Source of the DNA: Geminicoccaceae bacterium
GTDB lineage: Bacteria > Pseudomonadota > Alphaproteobacteria > Geminicoccales > Geminicoccaceae
Direction of reading: 5' to 3'
Assembly: GCA_020638465.1 (NCBI GenBank)
Contig: JACKIM010000002.1
Span: 62,001 to 126,000, forward strand
DNA length: 64,000 nt
The position numbers were made by a program, and so were the translations under genes. Below the pieces are notes generated by a model. That model saw only the letters and a program-made list of their open reading frames with translations, was not told where the DNA came from and did not search any database. Of the stretch, positions 17,906 through 26,713 are shown piece after piece (positions within the stretch are counted from its first letter, which is position 1; every line of letters begins with the position of its first letter).

Positions 17906-19249
17906 CTATCGTGGCCCCTGTTCGTGGGCCCCCGCATCCGGGCCGGCGCCGATGACCGGACGCGGCTCTATCTGACGCGGATCAAGATATTCCCACTTTG
18001 GCAACGTTGTGAATCCTAACACTGTCCCGGGTTCCACGCCCTTGTCGACGCCAATTCCCGATTTCGCGATGGCTGCCAGTGACATCGCTTCGTCAACGCG
18101 CACATTTCCCGCTTCGTCGGCCGCCCCGATGGTGAGTTCGCCTGCACCGAGAAAGAGATTGTTGACGACCGTCGCGACCACCGGGGAGTCATTGCGCAGG
18201 AAGATACCGGTGCCAAAGTCGTTGATGATCGTGTTGTGGATCAGCTCCAGGCTGGAATTGGCCCGGTTGCTGCTCTCGGCGCCGAAGGCGATGATGGAAT
18301 GATTGTCGGCCAGCGGCCCCTGCCGGATGATATTTCCCTCGATCAGCACCTTTCCCCCTTCCGAGATATCGATCTGGTAGGAACCGTTGCCGCCTTCGCC
18401 ATCCTCGATGCGATTGTAGAGGATCACCGTTTCATCGGCGCGCGACTTGATGTTGTGCCCGGCGATCGGGTTGTGGATGTAGCTGCCCTGGACGGTCAGG
18501 CGTCCCCCGCGGCCCATGTAGATGTTGTGGCCGGGCTGGATGCCGTAACTCTCGTAGTCCACACCGTTGTCGTTGAATTCGCTGCGGTCGATGAGCAGGT
18601 TGCCGGTGAAGTCCTGCGAGACGAGCAGGCCCATCTCGTTATGGTGGAAGTGGACGTCGCGCAGGGTCAGGTCCGCTCCCTCGGCGCGAACGCCCGCACA
18701 GTTGTGGTCGCTGACCTTGCAGCCCGACAGCTCGATGCCCTCGATGGTGACGTTGCGACCGCTCACGACCCAAAGCCCCTTGTCGCCGAAGCCGCGTCCG
18801 GCCGCGTCCACATGGACATCTCCGCCAACTGCGCGGATGATGATATCGTTCTGCGGCCAGCCGGCGACATCGCCACGGTAAAGGCCGGCATCAATCTCGA
18901 CGATGTCGCCGTCCTGGGCGGCGGCCGCCGCCTCGCTCGGCAACTGGAATTCCCGTCCGGGTCCCACCCTCAGGATACGGCGGCCATTCTCGGTCGTCGG
19001 CTGTTCGGTGGCGAGTCCTGCCTGCAGGCCGCTTGCACCTGCGCGCTGTTGTGCCGTCGCGGAAGGCCGGGACGGTGCGTTGTCATCGACCAGACGCATG
19101 GGCTTCCCGTCGACGGTGATGCCGGCAATTTCGTTCTGTTCGAAGGGAATCGTCAGTTTGCGGCCATCCTTGAGTTCGACTTGCATCTCGGCCATGGCGG
19201 CACTGCCCGAAAGCAGTATGAGCACGAGCACCTGTGAGATCGACCGCAT
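17906..19249 (-). CDS. Exported right-handed beta-helix repeat protein
   Basis: A 447-residue exported protein with signal peptide MRSISQVLVLILLSGSAAMA. Residues about 25-55 look like a small beta domain (MQVELKDGRKLTIPF). From about residue 90 the sequence shows repeated short strands with Asn/Gly turns (GVRAEGADLTLRDVHFHHNEMG, RSEFNDNG, NIIRQG, LELIHNTIIND), the pattern of pectate-lyase/NosD-like parallel beta-helices. No catalytic residues can be assigned by eye; a polysaccharide-binding or lyase role is possible. The ATG at 19249 has GGAAAGGAA upstream; one 18 nt earlier is also in frame. It is monocistronic. Confidence 0.8.
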   Translation of the reverse strand: MRSISQVLVLILLSGSAAMAEMQVELKDGRKLTIPFEQNEIAGITVDGKPMRLVDDNAPSRPSATAQQRAGASGLQAGLATEQPTTENGRRILRVGPGREFQLPSEAAAAAQDGDIVEIDAGLYRGDVAGWPQNDIIIRAVGGDVHVDAAGRGFGDKGLWVVSGRNVTIEGIELSGCKVSDHNCAGVRAEGADLTLRDVHFHHNEMGLLVSQDFTGNLLIDRSEFNDNGVDYESYGIQPGHNIYMGRGGRLTVQGSYIHNPIAGHNIKSRADETVILYNRIEDGEGGNGSYQIDISEGGKVLIEGNIIRQGPLADNHSIIAFGAESSNRANSSLELIHNTIINDFGTGIFLRNDSPVVATVVNNLFLGAGELTIGAADEAGNVRVDEAMSLAAIAKSGIGVDKGVEPGTVLGFTTLPKWEYLDPRQIEPRPVIGAGPDAGAHEQGPR

Positions 19250-19497
19250 CCTGTTCCTTTCCACCATTTCGACAGAACCGGCACCAGGGAGGCTGGTTGC
19301 TGTCTCGTTCCCGGTACCTGTCCACCATCATTCCGTTCGCCATCGGACCGGAGCAGGCGTGTCCAAGCGCTTCAATTCCCTATAACTTATGATGCCATGG
19401 CGTGTATCCTGCGCCGGACGAGACGCGCACCCGAGGATGTCCCGGGGGCGGCAAGGGTTCCTGCGGGCGAGTTTCCCGGCACGATGCGAGGTTGGAT

Positions 19498-20700
19498 GTG
19501 ACGTTCTGGGCGATGGTTGCCGGCCTGTTGATCGGTGGACTGGGGGGCATGCTCATCGGCCTCATCTGGGGCGAGCGGCGCCGGCAGGCCATTCTCGACA
19601 TGCTCGAACGTGCGGAAAACCACCGCCAGTCGGAGACCGACGCGCTGCTCGATGGCGTCAAGCTCGCCTTTGCCGACATTTCCAACGATACCTTCCGTCG
19701 AGCGGGCGACGATGTGATGCGTCTGGCACAGGTTACCCTGACGGGCGAACGCCGGGCCCACGGGGAGCGTCTGGCGGTGGAGCGGGCGGAGCTCGAAACC
19801 CGCATGGCCACCATCATGGGACAACTTGAACGCATGCAGCAGCTCGTGCGCGAGCTCGAACAGGATCGTTCGGGCAAGTTCGGCGAGTTGACGGCCCAGC
19901 TGCGTCAGGCCGGCAAGGGTGCCGAGCGTCTGCAGCAGACGACCGAAAAACTGTCGCGGGCTCTCACCAATGCCCGGGCTCGCGGACAGTGGGGCGAGCG
20001 GATGGCGGAGGATCTGCTGACGTCGCTGGGCATGCAGGAAGGAGTGAACTTTCTCCGCCAGCAATCCCTGGCGTCGGGTGGGCGGCCGGATTTCACGTTT
20101 CTCCTGCCCGGCGGGCGGACGCTCCACATGGATGTCAAGTTTCCGCTCGACAATCTCCAGCGCAGTCTCGACGCTGATGACAAGGCGGCGCGCGAACGGG
20201 GCGAGGCGGCATTCCTGCGGGATGTGAGGCAGAAGATCGCCGAGATTGTGGCGCGGGGATATGTCGCGCCCCAGGACGGTACGCTGGACCTGGCACTGCT
20301 GCTGGTGCCCAACGAGGGTGTCTATCGCGCGATGATCGAACTGGCGCCGGGGTTGCTGGACGAGGCGCTGACGAGGCGGGTGGCGCTGGTCTCGCCGATG
20401 TCCTCCTTTGCCGTGCTGGTGGTGATGAGGCACATCGCCGGGCAGTGGCAGCTCAGCCATCATGCACGGGAACTTCTCCAGATGGTTGAAACCTTCACCC
20501 GCGACTGGCAGGCCTACGGCGAGCGTGCCGACCGTGCGGAGCAGGGGCTTGAGCAGGTGCTGGGCGAGATCCGCAAGCTCAATGGCAGTCGCCGCCGGTC
20601 GCTGGACAGGACCCTCGAACGCATGCGTGCGCTCGATGAGCAGGATGTCGTCCCGGAAGGGGGACCTTCAACCTGTCGGGGCAATACTCCGAACGGGTAA
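19498..20700 (+). CDS. rmuC: DNA recombination protein RmuC
   Basis: RmuC-family protein of 400 residues. An N-terminal membrane helix (FWAMVAGLLIGGLGGMLIGLIWG) is followed by a long coiled coil (about 25-150) and the RmuC domain with RGQWGERMAEDLL, GRPDFTFLLPGG, MDVKFPLDNL and LVPNEGVYRA. RmuC is related to nucleases and limits DNA inversions at short repeats; its biochemistry is poorly known. I choose the GTG at 19498, which has GAGGTT just upstream and starts directly at the membrane helix; an ATG at 19402 would add 32 unlikely residues. It is monocistronic. Confidence 0.9.
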   Translation: MTFWAMVAGLLIGGLGGMLIGLIWGERRRQAILDMLERAENHRQSETDALLDGVKLAFADISNDTFRRAGDDVMRLAQVTLTGERRAHGERLAVERAELETRMATIMGQLERMQQLVRELEQDRSGKFGELTAQLRQAGKGAERLQQTTEKLSRALTNARARGQWGERMAEDLLTSLGMQEGVNFLRQQSLASGGRPDFTFLLPGGRTLHMDVKFPLDNLQRSLDADDKAARERGEAAFLRDVRQKIAEIVARGYVAPQDGTLDLALLLVPNEGVYRAMIELAPGLLDEALTRRVALVSPMSSFAVLVVMRHIAGQWQLSHHARELLQMVETFTRDWQAYGERADRAEQGLEQVLGEIRKLNGSRRRSLDRTLERMRALDEQDVVPEGGPSTCRGNTPNG

Positions 20701-20785
20701 GGTCTTGCTCCCGATCATGACGAGATCGGGTCCGCCGCCGGAAACGGTCCCGGGCGGGCGGGGAAGTGAGCGGATGTTCCGTGTG

Positions 20786-21649
20786 TCAGGTCTGTATCTC
20801 GAACAGCTTGTGCAGCTTTTCTCCCGGAAGTGTGGAGATGATCTCGTAGGTGTAACCGTCGCTTGTCCAGACCACCCGGTTCAGTCCGTCTTGCGCACTG
20901 TAGAATGGGCCGGACTTGATCGTATCGATGTCGTCGGCGGGCCGCATGAACATCAGGACAGGACTGCTTTCATTACCATAGGCGACCATCGCCATCTGGT
21001 TGCCATCCACGGTCTGTATATCTCCACCGATGATGGGAAAGCCGGCGGCCGTCGGAACCGCGGGCACCGAGTACCCCAGCCGTGCCGCCAGCCAATGCTG
21101 CAACATGCGGCTGTCCTCGGTGCGCAGGCTCGGCATCTTCTTGCCCGACGCAACCAGCCAGTAGGTCTCCTCGATATCCGGCTCGCTGCGCCACAGGCCG
21201 AGAACTTCGACAACTCCTATCAGGGCCGGGGCGGCAAGGCCGAGCATCAGCACGAGCGCGGCCATCGGGGCAAGCCTGTGCAGAAACGACGGCTTGCCCG
21301 GCTCTTCGCCATCGGCGACCAGCATCTCGCGCGACTCCTGCGTCTCGGTGGCTGGCGAACGGCTCTCGACGGGCTTGAGCGCCACCACACCGCGAGGCGG
21401 CCGCTCGGCCGTGCGGGTCGCTCCTTCGCTGGCGACCATATGGGCATCGATGTGGGCCCAGAGCGATTCCTCGTTGCCCATCGCACGGAACCGGCGCCTC
21501 AGATCACGCTCGAACCGGCGCAGTTCCTCGACTCGGGCCTCACAGCTCTCGCACTGCGCAATGTGCTGGCGCAGCACCGCAGTTCGACCGCGGCCCAGAC
21601 GTCCGTCCAGGATCGCTTCGAGATACCGCTCAAGATCAGAGCAGTGCAT
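20786..21649 (-). CDS. Anti-sigma-factor-like membrane protein with zinc-finger motif
   Basis: A 287-residue protein with the layout of group IV anti-sigma factors. The N-terminus has the zf-HC2 pattern: an early HC, then HIAQCESC (H-x3-C-x2-C) near residues 29-36. A single membrane helix (MAALVLMLGLAAPALIGVVEVLGLW) lies near 129-153, with an extracytoplasmic domain of about 130 residues. I use the ATG at 21649, which has AGGGTG upstream; an ATG 12 nt earlier is also in frame. Normally a sigma factor gene precedes such a gene in the operon. None is present, since the upstream neighbour is a divergent EF-G-like gene. Its partner sigma factor is unknown. Confidence 0.75.
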   Translation of the reverse strand: MHCSDLERYLEAILDGRLGRGRTAVLRQHIAQCESCEARVEELRRFERDLRRRFRAMGNEESLWAHIDAHMVASEGATRTAERPPRGVVALKPVESRSPATETQESREMLVADGEEPGKPSFLHRLAPMAALVLMLGLAAPALIGVVEVLGLWRSEPDIEETYWLVASGKKMPSLRTEDSRMLQHWLAARLGYSVPAVPTAAGFPIIGGDIQTVDGNQMAMVAYGNESSPVLMFMRPADDIDTIKSGPFYSAQDGLNRVVWTSDGYTYEIISTLPGEKLHKLFEIQT

Positions 21650-21661
21650 GATCACCCTCAT

Positions 21662-21994
21662 GTGCCATTGGCGGGAACGGTCCCGGAAGGCAGGCCGCCC
21701 GCTCGATTTTTCACACCGTTACGAATTGTCGATCAAATGTGTAGGAAACGCCACATAAACGCAACGGTCCACAGCTGCCCTGAAGGATGTCATTGATGAA
21801 TCGTGAGCAATAAATTTTAATTGCAATCAAAAAGGGAGTGAAATTCAAGGAAAATTCAATCAGTCATCGAAATGAAATTGGGGTTGCCTTGTTCCCGCAA
21901 CCCGTCACACTGTCCGGCGATCAAGACGATACTGCTCCCGGATCACGGCGGTCCGGTCCGCCGGTACTCCGGGCCAACCAGCCAGGGAGGGTTC
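21662..21994. other. Divergent intergenic region, 333 nt
   Basis: Holds the promoters for the anti-sigma-like gene and the EF-G paralogue. The stretch 21770-21885 is markedly AT-rich (for example TAAATTTTAATTGCAATC), unlike its surroundings. Close to the EF-G ribosome site a short GC stem, CGGCGG/CCGCCG with a 6-nt loop (21946-21963), could affect translation. No gene is supported. Confidence 0.5.
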
Positions 21995-24022
21995 ATGGCA
22001 GACAATGCCGCTATCCGTAACGTTGCTTTGGTGGGACCCAACGGTACCGGCAAGACGAGCCTCATGGAGAGTCTCCTGTCGGTGTCCGGGGCCATCTCGC
22101 GCAAGGGCAGGGTCAGCGACCGCAACACGGTGGGCGACAACAGCGCCGAATCGCGTGAGCGGCAGATGAGCACCGAGGTCTCCACCGCCAGCTTCGAACA
22201 TGAGGGGTTGCGTTTCAATCTGATCGACTGTCCCGGTTCCATCGAGTTTCAGCAGGAAATGCGCAATGCGGTCCTTGGAACCGATCTGGCCGTGGTTGTG
22301 GTGGAGCCGGTCATCGAACGGATGATCGCCATCGCTCCCCTGCTGCATTTCCTCGACTCGCACGGCATGCCGCACATGGTGTTCATCAACAAGATGGACC
22401 GTTCCGAAGTACGATACCGTGACCTTCTGCAGGCTGTTCGCGATGTCAGCACCCGTCCCGTGGTGCCGCACCAGTATGCGATCGGACGGGGCGATGATCT
22501 GGTCGGCTACATCGACCTCATAAGCGAGCAGGCCTACAGCTACAACAGGGATGGCCCCTCCGACCGTATCGAATTGCCGGCCGATTATCGTGAGAGGGAA
22601 CAGGTTGCCCGTACCGAGATGCTGGAGACGCTGGCCGATTTTGACGACGATCTGATGGAAAAGCTGCTTGAGGACCAGCAGCCTACCACGGACGAGATCC
22701 TTCTCGACATGCAGAAGACCCTGGGGACCGACCAGGTGGTGCCCGTGTTCATGGGGGTGGCCGAGAGCGATATGGGCGTGCGCCGTTTCCTTGAGGCGCT
22801 GGTCAAGGAGGCTCCCGAACCTTCCACCCATGCCGAGCTCCTCGGTGTTGCCGCCGGGGGCGATGCCGCTGTCCAGGTGCTCAAGAATTTCCACTTGCCG
22901 CATGCCGGCAAGCTGTCCCTCGTGCGCGTGTGGCGCGGCGAGGTCGGCGATGGCATGCAGCTCGGTGGCATGCGTGTCGGCGGTGTCTACCGGCTGATAG
23001 GGCACCAGCAGGAGGCCGTCGGGAAGGCGATGGCCGGCGATATCGTCGGACTGGCGCGCATGGAGGATGCCAGGGTCGGGGCAGTACTGACCGCCAGCGG
23101 CGGCGATCCCGAATTCGCCGTTTCGGACCCCGGCCAGATCCAGCCGATGTTCGCCTTCGCAATCCAGGCGGCCGACCGCAACGACGAGGTCAAATTGTCG
23201 GGCGCCTTCGCCAAGCTGGTCGACGAGGATCCGTCGCTCAGGCTGGAGCAGGATCCCGAGATGCACCAGACGCTGCTCTGGGGACAGGGAGAGATGCATC
23301 TCAAGGTCGCTCTCGACCGTCTGCGCAACAAGTACAATATCGAGGTCGAGACCTTGCCGCCGCGCACGCCCTATCGCGAGACGATCCGCAAGACCGCGAG
23401 CGCACATGGCCGGCACAAGAAGCAGTCGGGCGGTCATGGCCAGTTCGGCGACGTCAAGATCGACATCCAGCCCCTGCCGCGCGGCGAGGGCTTCGTTTTC
23501 CACAACAAGATCGTCGGCGGGGCGGTGCCCAGGCAGTTCATCCCCGCGGTCGAGGCGGGTGCGCGCGATCACCTGCAAAAGGGTCCGCTCGGTTTCAAGG
23601 TGGTGGATATCGCCGTGACGCTCAATGACGGCCAGTTCCACTCCGTCGACAGCAACGAGATGTCGTTCAAGATGGCAGCGGCCCTGGCGCTGAAGGAGGG
23701 ACTGCCACATTGCGGTCCGGTACTGCTCGAGCCGATCCTCGACATCACCATATCCGTTCCATCGGAATACACCTCGCGCACCCTGCAACTCGTGAGCCAG
23801 AAGCGCGGGCAGATCCTCGGTTACGAGGCCAAGTCGGACTGGAGCGGCTGGGACGAGATCAAGGTCCACATGCCTCAGGGCGAGGTCCACGACCTGATCA
23901 TCAATCTGAGATCGCTGTCACAGGGCACGGGTTTCTACGAGTGGAAATACGACCACCTCCAGGAAGTCCCCGACAAGCTCGCTTCGACACTCGTTGAACA
24001 GGCCGCCGCCGCGGTCCACTGA
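21995..24022 (+). CDS. Elongation factor G-like GTPase (EF-G paralogue)
   Basis: A 675-residue translational GTPase of the EF-G fold, shorter and more divergent than canonical EF-G (about 690-700). G1 is GPNGTGKT (14-21) instead of the usual GHxDAGKT, G3 is DCPG (78-81), G4 is NKMD (132-135). Domains II to V follow, with QGEMHLKVALDRL and HKKQSGGHGQFGDVKI visible. This subgroup of EF-G-like proteins has no settled role; ribosome recycling, stress translation or a non-translocation function are possible. The ATG at 21995 has GGGAGG 4 nt upstream; longer frames start without one. A strong terminator follows 24 nt after the stop. Confidence 0.88.
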   Translation: MADNAAIRNVALVGPNGTGKTSLMESLLSVSGAISRKGRVSDRNTVGDNSAESRERQMSTEVSTASFEHEGLRFNLIDCPGSIEFQQEMRNAVLGTDLAVVVVEPVIERMIAIAPLLHFLDSHGMPHMVFINKMDRSEVRYRDLLQAVRDVSTRPVVPHQYAIGRGDDLVGYIDLISEQAYSYNRDGPSDRIELPADYREREQVARTEMLETLADFDDDLMEKLLEDQQPTTDEILLDMQKTLGTDQVVPVFMGVAESDMGVRRFLEALVKEAPEPSTHAELLGVAAGGDAAVQVLKNFHLPHAGKLSLVRVWRGEVGDGMQLGGMRVGGVYRLIGHQQEAVGKAMAGDIVGLARMEDARVGAVLTASGGDPEFAVSDPGQIQPMFAFAIQAADRNDEVKLSGAFAKLVDEDPSLRLEQDPEMHQTLLWGQGEMHLKVALDRLRNKYNIEVETLPPRTPYRETIRKTASAHGRHKKQSGGHGQFGDVKIDIQPLPRGEGFVFHNKIVGGAVPRQFIPAVEAGARDHLQKGPLGFKVVDIAVTLNDGQFHSVDSNEMSFKMAAALALKEGLPHCGPVLLEPILDITISVPSEYTSRTLQLVSQKRGQILGYEAKSDWSGWDEIKVHMPQGEVHDLIINLRSLSQGTGFYEWKYDHLQEVPDKLASTLVEQAAAAVH

Positions 24023-24045
24023 CCAATCCGTGGTGCGGGGAGAAA

Positions 24046-24073
24046 GGGACGGTGCCCGGCACCGTCCCTTTTT
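24046..24073 (+). terminator. Rho-independent terminator of the EF-G-like gene
   Basis: GGGACGGTGC (24046-24055) pairs perfectly with GCACCGTCCC (24059-24068) over a CCG loop and is followed by five T. It ends the EF-G-like transcript. Confidence 0.93.
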
Positions 24074-24370
24074 CGTGCGCCAGGCATGGGGCACTCCTGC
24101 GGCTGGGGGAGGGGACGATGTCAGCAGGCATGAAATTGCCCGGATTGGGACGCTGAACGCGCCGATGCAGCAGCTGCGACATGCAAGGATATCAAGCCAT
24201 TTTGCCGCCTGACAGCGATTGCGGCAGCCCATCTCGAACAAGGCGGTGTTCGTGGTCCTCGCCCCGGCATGCGATACATGCCGGGGGCATGCCCGTCGCA
24301 TTTTAGGCAAGTTTTCGATTAAAATTGAATCAAATGAAGACGATACATGCCCGGTGGTTGATGTTTTTAA
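24074..24370. other. Gene-free stretch with a palindrome and a short direct repeat
   Basis: No coding frame is supported here. A 10-bp perfect inverted repeat, CCCCGGCATG/CATGCCGGGG with loop CGATA, lies at 24262-24286. The 11-mer CGATACATGCC within it recurs at 24341-24351. The second half becomes AT-rich (from about 24300). This leads into the small-RNA candidate that follows. Confidence 0.5.
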
Positions 24371-24399
24371 TTGGCAAATATCTACTTAAGGTTTACATT
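24371..24399 (+). promoter_or_regulatory. Candidate sigma70-type promoter of a small RNA
   Basis: TTGGCA (24371-24376) and TACATT (24394-24399) are 17 nt apart in an AT-rich stretch. They match five and four of six consensus bases. Expected start of transcription is about 24406. Confidence 0.45.
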
Positions 24400-24405
24400 A
24401 TGTCT

Positions 24406-24490
24406 TGTGTTCATGGGTTTTCCCTATGACACCCGACTTGAGGCGTTTCCTCCCTATTCAATTAGCCGCGGCTTCGGCCGCGGCTTTTTT
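24406..24490 (+). ncRNA. Candidate small non-coding RNA, about 85 nt
   Basis: A promoter-like pair and a strong terminator frame about 85 nt that contain no credible coding frame. The predicted RNA has a 5' stem CATGGG/CCC(T)ATG (24412-24428), an unpaired middle with the pyrimidine motif TTTCCTCCC (CCTCCC at 24449-24454), and a UUCG-capped terminator stem. Several alphaproteobacterial trans-acting small RNAs expose an anti-Shine-Dalgarno CCUCC motif in this way, so an mRNA-binding regulator is a reasonable reading. Start, size and function are inferred; no known family is confirmed. Confidence 0.5.
24464..24490 (+). terminator. Strong intrinsic terminator with UUCG tetraloop, no gene before it
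   Basis: AGCCGCGGC (24464-24472) pairs perfectly with GCCGCGGCT (24477-24485) around TTCG and is followed by TTTTT. The previous plus-strand gene already has its own terminator about 400 nt upstream, so this one needs another transcript. Confidence 0.9.
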
Positions 24491-24687
24491 CTTGAATTGA
24501 CTTGCGCGAGTTGGCGTCTTTTTATCCCTTGAGTATTCTCGCACCCGACCAATATCCTTCCCCATTATGCTTCTTCGCTCATGACATCGGGACGCAAAGC
24601 CTCATTTGTCGTCGCAGAATGTCGAAGTTGTACGGCTTTGCGAAACGGGCATAATCCTGATTGCTTACAACAAGGGAGAAGACTGCC

Positions 24688-24873
24688 ATGAGCTTCGGAA
24701 TTGGCGGTGGCCTGCTCGGCCTCATCATCCTGATCGCTGACGTGTGGGCGATCGTCAATGTCATGGGAAGCAGCGCATCCGTCCCGGGCAAGGTGCTGTG
24801 GATCGTGATCATCCTGGTTCTGCCGGTGATCGGCCTGCTGCTATGGTTCTTTGCCGGTCCGAGATCGCGCTAG
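24688..24873 (+). CDS. Small membrane protein of the PLDc_N type
   Basis: A 61-residue protein with two membrane helices: GGGLLGLIILIADVWAIVNVMG and VLWIVIILVLPVIGLLLWFFAG, ending GPRSR. This is the pattern of the phospholipase_D-nuclease N-terminal (PLDc_N) family: short hydrophobic proteins with a conserved W-x-I-V-N and a central LPVIGL-(L/I)-xWFF segment. The role is unknown. The ATG at 24688 has GGGAGAAG upstream; a TTG 27 nt earlier would only lengthen the cytoplasmic end. A 13-bp hairpin follows the stop. Confidence 0.75.
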   Translation: MSFGIGGGLLGLIILIADVWAIVNVMGSSASVPGKVLWIVIILVLPVIGLLLWFFAGPRSR

Positions 24874-24898
24874 TCGCTTCCGTTCGAACGCACCGGCA

Positions 24899-24928
24899 CA
24901 GGGGGCGATCCCTTTGGATCGCCCCCTG
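24899..24928. terminator. 13-bp perfect hairpin without a T-run
   Basis: CAGGGGGCGATCC (24899-24911) pairs perfectly with GGATCGCCCCCTG (24916-24928) around CTTT. It lies between the end of the small membrane protein and the convergent SDR gene, where a bidirectional terminator is expected. No T-tract follows on either strand. Confidence 0.5.
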
Positions 24929-24980
24929 CCACACACCCGGCATCGAAGAACAGATGTCGGGCGTGGGTAGTGTACCGGTC

Positions 24981-25754
24981 TTAAGGCGTCGCCCCCATGC
25001 CGCCATCAATCCTGTATTGTGCGCCCGTGACGAATGCGCTCTCGTCACTTGCAAGGAACAGGACCAAGTTCGCTATTTCGTGGGTTTCGCCGTAGCGCAT
25101 CAGCGGAATGCGAGCCGCGAATTGCTCTTGGGCCGTGTCGGAATCTGCCGGATTGAAACCGGATTCGATCGATCGCATCATCCGCGTGTTGACGGGAGAC
25201 GGATGAACGGAATTCACCCGGACATTGCTCGCAGCCACTTCGAGGGCCGCAGTCTTCGTCAGGCCGCAAACGGCGTGCTTGCTGGCGACGTAAGGGCCCA
25301 GATTGACAGTGCCATCGAGTCCGGCATTGGACGACATGTTGATGATGCTGCCGCTTTTCTTCTCTATCATCGTCGGCAGGACGTGTTTGAGGCCCAGAAA
25401 TACGCCACGGACATTGACCGCCTGCACCTTTTCAAAATCGTCGAGCGACACGTCGGTGATCGGCTGGACCTTGCCCTCGATTCCCGCATTGTTGAAAAAG
25501 ATGTCGATGGTGCCAAATCGCTCGATCGTCCGGTCGACGTAACCTCGTACCTGGTCTTCCTGGGTAACGTCAGCCTGGACTGCGAGAAGGTCGCCAAGAC
25601 TGGCAAGCTCCCTTTCGACCTTCTCCAGTTCCGTCTTCGACAAATCGACGATAACGACTTTCGCTCCTTCTTCGAGGAATCTTGCCGCGGTCGATTTGCC
25701 GATTCCACCAGTACCGCCCGTGATAATGGCAACCTTGCCTTCCAAGCGCTTCAT
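24981..25754 (-). CDS. Short-chain dehydrogenase/reductase
   Basis: A 257-residue classical SDR, NAD(P)-dependent, cytoplasmic. The cofactor motif is [10 protein letters not shown] (10-19), with NNAG in the middle. The active-site Ser lies in INMSSNAG and the Tyr/Lys in YVASK. The start at 25754 is the ATG with AAGGGGATGGAG upstream and gives the normal SDR length. It is last in a three-gene operon with an alpha/beta hydrolase and a second SDR. Substrate is unknown; the acidic residue after the second strand (VIVDLS) suggests NAD preference. Confidence 0.88.
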   Translation of the reverse strand: MKRLEGKVAIITGGTGGIGKSTAARFLEEGAKVVIVDLSKTELEKVERELASLGDLLAVQADVTQEDQVRGYVDRTIERFGTIDIFFNNAGIEGKVQPITDVSLDDFEKVQAVNVRGVFLGLKHVLPTMIEKKSGSIINMSSNAGLDGTVNLGPYVASKHAVCGLTKTAALEVAASNVRVNSVHPSPVNTRMMRSIESGFNPADSDTAQEQFAARIPLMRYGETHEIANLVLFLASDESAFVTGAQYRIDGGMGATP

Positions 25755-25792
25755 CTCCATCCCCTTCATCGATTGTTCGGAACGCGGCAGGT

Positions 25793-26695
25793 TCATTTGA
25801 CAGCAAGGTGTTCGAGAAACCACTGGGTGGCTGGCGGCTCGGCCTTGTCGAAATTAGCGACGTAGGCGTCAAAATGTCCTCCTTTGAGGGTCACGAGCTT
25901 CTTCGGGTGGAGGGCACGCTCATATGCGGCAAGGGCCTGATCTGCGACGGTCAGATGATCTCCCAGCGCAACGACCATCAAAAGCGGCGTGGGGCTGACA
26001 TGCGAGATGTAGCTCGCGGGCTCATATTCCGTGAACATCTCCACCGACTGGAGCGTCACCTCGTTCTTCCAGGACGGCGCGCGAGCCTTGTGCGTTTCGC
26101 TGAACCATTTCCATGAGTCTGGCGTGGGAAGCGCCGATGGGGCGTTCGGGTCTTCGTCAACGACGGGGATCATGGCAGGCTTTCCGCCTTTCATGCGATT
26201 GCGGCGGTCATCCTCGAAGGCTTGCTGGAGACCCGCGATGAAATCGGCCCGGACCAGCCTTCGAGCGTTCTCATGGCCGCTCGCGAGCGGTACCTGTGAA
26301 ACCACCGCCTTGACGCGCCGGTCGATCGCCGCCACCACCAGCACATGTCCGCCGGAATAGCTCGAACCCCACACCCCGATCCGCGTGGCATCCGTCTCGG
26401 CAAGCGTTTCCGCGTAGGTGATGGCATCGCGATAGTCCGATACCTGTGTCCACGGGTTGATATGTTGGCGATTGTCGCCGTCACTTGCTCCGAAATTGCG
26501 GTTGTCGAACACGATGGCGGCCATCCCGGCCTTGGCGAAGGCCTCGGCGAACTTGTCGAGGTACATTTCCTTCACGGCTGAGAAGCCATGCGCCATGACG
26601 ATGGTCGCGAACGGACCCTTGCCATTGTCCGGCATGTAGTGCCAGCCGCGCAGGGTCACGCCATCCTCTGTCCTGAACTCCACGTCTTTCCGCAT
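25793..26695 (-). CDS. Alpha/beta hydrolase (S15/CocE-like)
   Basis: A 300-residue serine hydrolase. The nucleophile elbow is GSSYSG with S112, the acid probably the Asp in ALGDHLT, and the base the His of KGGHFDAY near the C-terminus. [19 protein letters not shown] near 34-52 supplies the oxyanion region. The GxSYxG form is typical of Xaa-Pro peptidase/CocE-like esterases and dienelactone-hydrolase-type enzymes. No signal peptide, so it is cytoplasmic. GAAGGGG precedes the ATG. It lies between two SDR genes, 18 nt and 38 nt away, which suggests hydrolysis of an ester or amide followed by or following alcohol/ketone oxidation. Confidence 0.86.
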   Translation of the reverse strand: MRKDVEFRTEDGVTLRGWHYMPDNGKGPFATIVMAHGFSAVKEMYLDKFAEAFAKAGMAAIVFDNRNFGASDGDNRQHINPWTQVSDYRDAITYAETLAETDATRIGVWGSSYSGGHVLVVAAIDRRVKAVVSQVPLASGHENARRLVRADFIAGLQQAFEDDRRNRMKGGKPAMIPVVDEDPNAPSALPTPDSWKWFSETHKARAPSWKNEVTLQSVEMFTEYEPASYISHVSPTPLLMVVALGDHLTVADQALAAYERALHPKKLVTLKGGHFDAYVANFDKAEPPATQWFLEHLAVK

Positions 26696-26713
26696 TGAAT
26701 TTTTCCCCTTCGG

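Noticed and set aside
21905..23890. 661-codon open frame on the minus strand opposite the EF-G-like gene
   Set aside because: Shadow frame: the plus strand shows clear GTPase motifs, and the minus translation has no family motifs. Long antisense frames are common in this GC-rich DNA.
24023..24687. tRNA, rRNA or CRISPR in the largest gene-free stretch
   Set aside because: No cloverleaf with a TTCGA loop and CCA end, and no regularly spaced repeats were seen; only hairpins and one 11-nt repeat.
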